Part shown: piece after piece, positions 60,173 to 64,000 of the stretch
Position numbering within the stretch: the stretch's first letter is position 1
Layout of the letters: every line of letters begins with the position of its first letter
Source of the DNA: Candidatus Hinthialibacter antarcticus
GTDB lineage: Bacteria; Hinthialibacterota; Hinthialibacteria; Hinthialibacterales; Hinthialibacteraceae
Direction of reading: 5' to 3'
Assembly: GCA_030765645.1 (NCBI GenBank)
Contig: JAVCCE010000039.1
Span: 1-64,000, forward strand
Length of the DNA stretch: 64,000 bases
Program-made: the position numbers and the translations under genes
The notes under the pieces: generated by a model
Told to the model about the DNA's origin: nothing
Databases searched by the model: none
What the model saw: only the letters and a program-made list of their open reading frames with translations

Positions 60173-60263
60173 ACAAACAATCTCCTATAAATTCAACTTG
60201 ATGATATCCTACATTCAACTGGCCTAGTTTCTATAGTGAGAACACTGATTTGGGGAGAGAACC

Positions 60264-61430
60264 ATGCAAACTCGACGCAGATTTTTATCGACAGGCGTTT
60301 CAATGACAGCCGTTTCCACATTTTCGGTTCGATCTTCATCCGCTGCCAAAGATTACAAGGCGGCGGTCATAGGGCGCACCGGCGGCGGCGACTACGGGCA
60401 TGGCTATGACAGAATTTTTAATGGACTTGATAACATCAGCGTCGTTGCGGTCGCAGACCATGACGAAAATGGCCGCATGAAAGCGGCTGAGCGCTCCGGC
60501 GCCAAACGGCAATACGCCGAATATCGAGAAATGTTAGAAAAAGAAAAACCGGACTTGGTCAGCATCGCCCCGCGCCAGCCCGATTGTCATAAAGATATGG
60601 CGATCACAGCGATTGAAAGTGGCGCCCATGTATTTATGGAGAAACCGATCACTGAAACCCTAGAAGACAGCGACGCCATCATTCGCGCCGCTGAAAAACA
60701 TGGCGCAAAAATTTTCATCGCCCATAACCGACGTTACACCAAATTGTTTCGTCAAATTCAACAATTGATTAAAGACGGTTCAATTGGAACAGTGCTTGAA
60801 ATGCGCGTGTATGGAAAACAAGACGCAAGAGCGGGCGGCGAAGACCTGATTGTTTTAGGCGTACATGATTTCGACTTAATGCGGCTCTATTTCGGCGACC
60901 CGCTCTGGTGTAACGCAACCGTTCAACAAGATGGGCGCGACATTACGATCAACGACGCCCGTTTGGGCCGCGAACCCTATTTAGTCGCAGGCGACACAAT
61001 GTGCGCAACGTTTGCGTTTCCAAACAACATCTTTTGCCATTGGACTTCAGTCAAAACGGACGACCATTGGAACACCAATTTCTCGAAGCGTGAAAAATGG
61101 CGTTTTGACGTCAATGGAACCAAAGCCATCATCGCTTATCAATCAGGACTCGAGGCCGCCATTTGGAATTCACCCTTCCCCGCTCACACTGACGGCAGCG
61201 TTCAATGGAAAGACCTACCCGAACCAGAAAATTGGAGCCTGCCTGAACATGAGCAACACCCTATCAAAAATTTGATTCACGCGGTCGAAAACGACGTGCA
61301 ACCGATTTGCAGCATGTATGACGGTCGCTGGGCAATCGAAATGGTTTCATCGGTTTATGAATCTCATTTTAAACAAGGCCGGGTCGCGTATCCACTCAAA
61401 AAACGAGGCCACCCATTACGTCAATCTTAA
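60264..61430 (+). CDS. Gfo/Idh/MocA-family oxidoreductase, probably exported
   Basis: The 388-residue protein starts MQTRRRFLSTGVSMTAVST, a twin-arginine-like signal. The Rossmann part reads AAVIGRTGGGDYGHGYD, an unusual form of the GxGxxG loop, and the catalytic lysine motif is MEKPITE. FIAHNRRYTKLFRQIQ and VLGVHDFDLMRLYFGDP are typical of the family. It is shorter than the other two exported copies in this window. GGGGAG six bases upstream supports the ATG. It is divergent from manC. The substrate is unknown. Confidence 0.87.
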   Translation: MQTRRRFLSTGVSMTAVSTFSVRSSSAAKDYKAAVIGRTGGGDYGHGYDRIFNGLDNISVVAVADHDENGRMKAAERSGAKRQYAEYREMLEKEKPDLVSIAPRQPDCHKDMAITAIESGAHVFMEKPITETLEDSDAIIRAAEKHGAKIFIAHNRRYTKLFRQIQQLIKDGSIGTVLEMRVYGKQDARAGGEDLIVLGVHDFDLMRLYFGDPLWCNATVQQDGRDITINDARLGREPYLVAGDTMCATFAFPNNIFCHWTSVKTDDHWNTNFSKREKWRFDVNGTKAIIAYQSGLEAAIWNSPFPAHTDGSVQWKDLPEPENWSLPEHEQHPIKNLIHAVENDVQPICSMYDGRWAIEMVSSVYESHFKQGRVAYPLKKRGHPLRQS

Positions 61431-61456
61431 CAAAAACTAAATATCGACATCCATTG

Positions 61457-61483
61457 GCATAATAACCGCTGAGGCTATTATGC
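61457..61483 (+). promoter_or_regulatory. Inverted repeat enclosing the DUF2062 gene start
   Basis: The perfect 8-bp arms GCATAATA (61457-61464) and TATTATGC (61476-61483) and an inner CC/GG pair enclose the ribosome binding site GAGG; the right arm includes the ATG. In the mRNA this would hide both signals. It may equally be a DNA-binding site. Confidence 0.4.
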
Positions 61484-62058
61484 TTGGACGCAGATGTTTA
61501 ATTCGCACGGTCCTGCTTTTGATTGATTTGATAATGGTTTCGTTTATTCAGCGCCCGACGCGCTATTTTTATCTGAAGATCATTCGCCAGGAAGGCTCGC
61601 CCGACCAAATTTCCGCAGGCATGGCGCTTGGCGTTTTTATTGGTTTAATCACCCCGCCCGGCCCGCAAATGGTCCTTGCCGTCATCATCGCGACATTTGC
61701 TGGAGCGAACCGCATCTCCTCCGCGATTGGCGTCTGGATCACAAACCCGCTTACGATTCCATTCATCTATCCCGTCCAGGTTTGGCTCGGAAGTTTGGTT
61801 TCCGGCATCCCCCTGAATTTTACTGCGCCGACAACGATCCCCGAACTCTGGGAGTTGTTCACAGATAGCCAAAACCAATGGAACTTAATTGTCACTTTGA
61901 TGATTGGCGCGTTTGTATCTGCGATTGTTACGTCGTTTGTTTCATACTTCGCAACGAAATTTGTTGTAAATTCTTATCGTCAAAAAAAACTCGCCCGGCA
62001 AGAGCGCATTCGCAAACGCCAAGAAGCCGCGCAAACGCAAAAATCCGCCGCTCAATAA
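61480..62058 (+). CDS. DUF2062 membrane protein
   Basis: The 192-residue protein matches DUF2062: QEGSPDQISAGMALGVFIGL, PPGPQMVLAVIIATF and WITNPLTIPFIYP are the hallmark sequences. Three or four transmembrane segments are predicted, and the C terminus is basic and rich in Lys, Arg and Gln. The function is unknown; in many genomes the family sits near lipid or cell-envelope enzymes. The start codon lies within an inverted repeat. The aminotransferase gene begins 9 bp later, so the two may be cotranscribed. Confidence 0.88.
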   Translation: MLGRRCLIRTVLLLIDLIMVSFIQRPTRYFYLKIIRQEGSPDQISAGMALGVFIGLITPPGPQMVLAVIIATFAGANRISSAIGVWITNPLTIPFIYPVQVWLGSLVSGIPLNFTAPTTIPELWELFTDSQNQWNLIVTLMIGAFVSAIVTSFVSYFATKFVVNSYRQKKLARQERIRKRQEAAQTQKSAAQ

Positions 62059-62067
62059 GAGGCCAAC

Positions 62068-63249
62068 GTGTTTCATCTTTCTCAGCGTATGGAGTCGGTT
62101 CAAGACCCAGTGATTCCCATCATTGGACGTTTGGTTCGTGAAACGCCCGGAACCATTAACTTCGGGCAAGGCGTTGCCCATTACCCGCCGCCGCCGCAAG
62201 CGCTAAGCGCTTATCAAACCTTCCTTGCAGACCCAGCGAACCATAAATATCACCCAGTCGACGGCGTCCCCATCTTGAAACAAAAACTCGTCGAAAAACT
62301 CCAACGGGAAAATGGAATCACGCTCAATCGTTCATCGGCTGAGGCGCGCTTATGCGTCACCGCAGGCGGGAACATGGCGTTTTTGAATGCAGTACTCGCG
62401 ATCACAGACCCCGGCGACGAGATCATTATTTTGGCGCCGTTTTATTTCAATCACGAAATGGCGGTGCGAATCGCGGATTGCAAACCGGTCTTTGTTCCAA
62501 CCGATGAAAACTATCAGCCTAATTTAAACGCGCTTCTCGACGCCGTCACCGAACGGACCAAAGCCGTCTTGACCGTCTCGCCAAACAACCCGACTGGCGC
62601 GGTCTATCCAGAAGCAACTCTGCGTACGATCAACAAAGTGTGTTTAGACCGAAGCCTGTATCACATCCATGATGAGGCGTACGAATACTTCACTTACAAT
62701 GACGCAACCCATTTTTCACCGGGTTCGATCGACAACGCCAATCATCACACCGTTTCGTTATTTTCATTTTCAAAGAGTTATGGGTTCGCAGGCTGGCGCA
62801 TCGGCTATATGACGTTTCCCGTCCGGCTTGAAACGGCCATCCATAAAATACAAGACACGAATCTAATCTGCCCGCCCATCGTATCGCAATACTCCGCAGC
62901 GGGCGCACTGGAAGCCGGCGGCGCATATTGCAAGCAGTTTCTCTCATCGTATAGCGAAGTACGTCATAAGGTTCTGGATGAATTGAATGAGATTGGCGAC
63001 CTCTGCACAATTCCTCCTGCCGACGGCGCGTTTTATTTCTTCCTAAAGATCAACTCAAACTGTTCGCCGATGGAACTTGCGCGGCGTCTCATCCTCGAAC
63101 ATCAAGTTGCGTTGATGCCGGGCCATGCGTTTGGTATGGATCAAGGTTGTTATTTGCGGCTATCCTATGGTGCGCTTTCGTCCGAGCAAGCAATAGAAGG
63201 AACCGCTCGACTCAAACAAGGGCTTCGGGCAATCATCGGGAGCCAATGA
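62068..63249 (+). CDS. PLP class I aminotransferase (methionine/glutamine transaminase-like)
   Basis: The 393-residue enzyme is a fold-type I aminotransferase. INFGQGVAHYPPP near residue 31, TAGGNMAFLNAVLAI, SPNNPTGAVYP, HDEAYEYF and the Schiff-base lysine in FSFSKSYGFAGWRIGY are present. LRLSYG includes the C-terminal Arg region for carboxylate binding. It starts at a GTG with GAGG five bases upstream. The next gene overlaps it and encodes an omega-amidase-like nitrilase. Transaminases paired in this way use glutamine as amino donor (for example in methionine salvage, YbdL/KAT type), and the nitrilase removes the resulting 2-oxoglutaramate. Aspartate aminotransferase is the alternative reading. 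Confidence 0.88.
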   Translation: MFHLSQRMESVQDPVIPIIGRLVRETPGTINFGQGVAHYPPPPQALSAYQTFLADPANHKYHPVDGVPILKQKLVEKLQRENGITLNRSSAEARLCVTAGGNMAFLNAVLAITDPGDEIIILAPFYFNHEMAVRIADCKPVFVPTDENYQPNLNALLDAVTERTKAVLTVSPNNPTGAVYPEATLRTINKVCLDRSLYHIHDEAYEYFTYNDATHFSPGSIDNANHHTVSLFSFSKSYGFAGWRIGYMTFPVRLETAIHKIQDTNLICPPIVSQYSAAGALEAGGAYCKQFLSSYSEVRHKVLDELNEIGDLCTIPPADGAFYFFLKINSNCSPMELARRLILEHQVALMPGHAFGMDQGCYLRLSYGALSSEQAIEGTARLKQGLRAIIGSQ

Positions 63250-64000
63250 CCATGCAAGCCTTCGGCGTTCAACTCGATATGGAATGGGAAAATAAACCCG
63301 CCAACTTTGAACGAGTGCGCTCCCTTTTGGATGCGCAAGACGTTCCATCCAACAGCCTGATTGTCTTGCCGGAAATGTTCGCGACCGGCTTCAGCATGAA
63401 CCTAACTGACATCCATGAGCCGGAAACGGGCCAGACGGCGGCGTTTTTACGCGAGATTGCTCAAGAAAAAAACTCGTACTGCGTAGGCGGGTGCGTCGGC
63501 ATGGGCAACGACGCCAAAGGCCGCAATCAAGCGCTGTGCTTTGATCCGAGCGGCGCCGAGGTCGCGCGATATACGAAAATGCACCCATTCACCTTCGGCG
63601 GCGAGACCAAACATTACACGCCAGGGGATGAGATCAATTTATTTAAATGGGGTGAATTCACCGTCGCGCCGTTTATTTGTTATGACTTGCGTTTTCCTGA
63701 AATTTTTCGTCACGCAACGCGGATGGGCGCCAATGTTTTTCTTGTGATCGCTTGTTGGCCGCAAGCGCGTGAAGCGCATTGGATGTTGCTCTTACGCGCC
63801 CGCGCCATTGAAAACCAAGCATACATCATCGGCGTAAACCGCTTCGGCAGCGACCCGAAGTTGCAATACTCAGGCCGCAGCCAGATCATTGATCCAATGG
63901 GGAACATCCTCACGGACGGCAAGAACCATGAGACCATTATCAACGCAAAACTTGACTTTGAACAATTGACTCAATACCGAAACGATTTCCCTGTCCTACA
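63246..64000 (+). CDS. Nitrilase-family omega-amidase-like protein, 3' end outside the window
   Basis: The visible 251 residues have the complete nitrilase triad: Glu43 in LPEMFATGFS, Lys111 in TKMHPF, and Cys145 in FICYDLRFPE. LLRARAIENQAYIIGVNR is the conserved following segment. The closest pattern is Nit2/YafV omega-amidase, which hydrolyses 2-oxoglutaramate to 2-oxoglutarate and ammonia. The ATG overlaps the aminotransferase stop (ATGA), so both proteins are made from one message. The frame stays open at the right edge; family members are about 260-280 residues, so only a short piece is missing. Confidence 0.87.
   Translation, partial: MTMQAFGVQLDMEWENKPANFERVRSLLDAQDVPSNSLIVLPEMFATGFSMNLTDIHEPETGQTAAFLREIAQEKNSYCVGGCVGMGNDAKGRNQALCFDPSGAEVARYTKMHPFTFGGETKHYTPGDEINLFKWGEFTVAPFICYDLRFPEIFRHATRMGANVFLVIACWPQAREAHWMLLLRARAIENQAYIIGVNRFGSDPKLQYSGRSQIIDPMGNILTDGKNHETIINAKLDFEQLTQYRNDFPVL

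Overview
The window looks like one contig of a Gram-negative, probably uncultivated bacterium from the Planctomycetota / PVC or Hydrogenedentota-like neighbourhood. The evidence is the gene families: a DUF1592/DUF1588/DUF1587/DUF1585/DUF1595 cytochrome-type protein next to a DUF1552 protein, a secreted DUF1080 protein, three Tat-exported Gfo/Idh/MocA oxidoreductases, two Tat-exported sulfatases, a DUF5107-TPR protein and a TPR/FG-GAP/ASPIC protein. Wzm/Wzt exporters and heptose genes imply an outer membrane with exported glycan. Base composition is intermediate and the first gene is clearly AT-rich. No rRNA, tRNA, CRISPR array, transposase or phage gene was seen. The phylum is an inference, not a proof.

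Region 1 (67-19054, all minus strand) is one long surface-glycan operon read leftward from a sigma70-like promoter at 19026-19054. In transcription order: Wzm permease, Wzt ATPase with C-terminal glycan-binding domain, two nucleotide-sugar epimerase/dehydratases, a PfkB-type heptose-7-phosphate kinase, an E1-alpha/E1-beta thiamine-diphosphate (TPP) enzyme pair, an SDR, an FkbM methyltransferase, a split transketolase pair, a phytanoyl-CoA-dioxygenase-like protein, an aldo/keto reductase, another SDR, a DegT-family PLP protein without the usual lysine, a SAM methyltransferase, GmhB phosphatase, a sugar-1-phosphate nucleotidyltransferase, a zinc-type dehydrogenase and a glycosyltransferase-like protein. 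Most junctions overlap or are under 40 bp. Two separate TPP enzymes beside heptose genes suggest that an unusual, perhaps branched or chain-extended, higher-carbon sugar is made and exported. This is the best candidate for an undescribed system here.

Region 2 (19201-47885) is dominated by secreted proteins: a 1985-residue dockerin-type protein, DUF5107-TPR, DUF1080, Gfo/Idh/MocA, sulfatase, a putative glycoside hydrolase, a sialidase-like protein, the DUF1592/DUF1552 pair, a duplicated CBM9-like protein with its own promoter and terminator, a TPR/FG-GAP/ASPIC protein, a Tat-exported DegT aminotransferase and a ceramidase-like protein. They suggest extracytoplasmic breakdown and modification of complex, partly sulfated, glycans. 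Four copies of an approximately 82-bp palindromic element (28957, 36584, 38790, 47931) sit only between genes; two of them differ by compensatory changes in the stem.

Region 3 (48055-64000) has a minus-strand operon of sugar catabolism (SDR, zinc dehydrogenase, beta-helix protein, Gfo/Idh/MocA, small membrane protein, GlcG-like protein), a multi-pass membrane protein fused to two discoidin-like domains, a second sulfatase, a YgbA-like protein beside GDP-mannose pyrophosphorylase, a further Gfo/Idh/MocA protein and a DUF2062 membrane protein. The last two genes, an aminotransferase and an omega-amidase-like nitrilase cut by the window edge, form a likely transaminase/omega-amidase pair.
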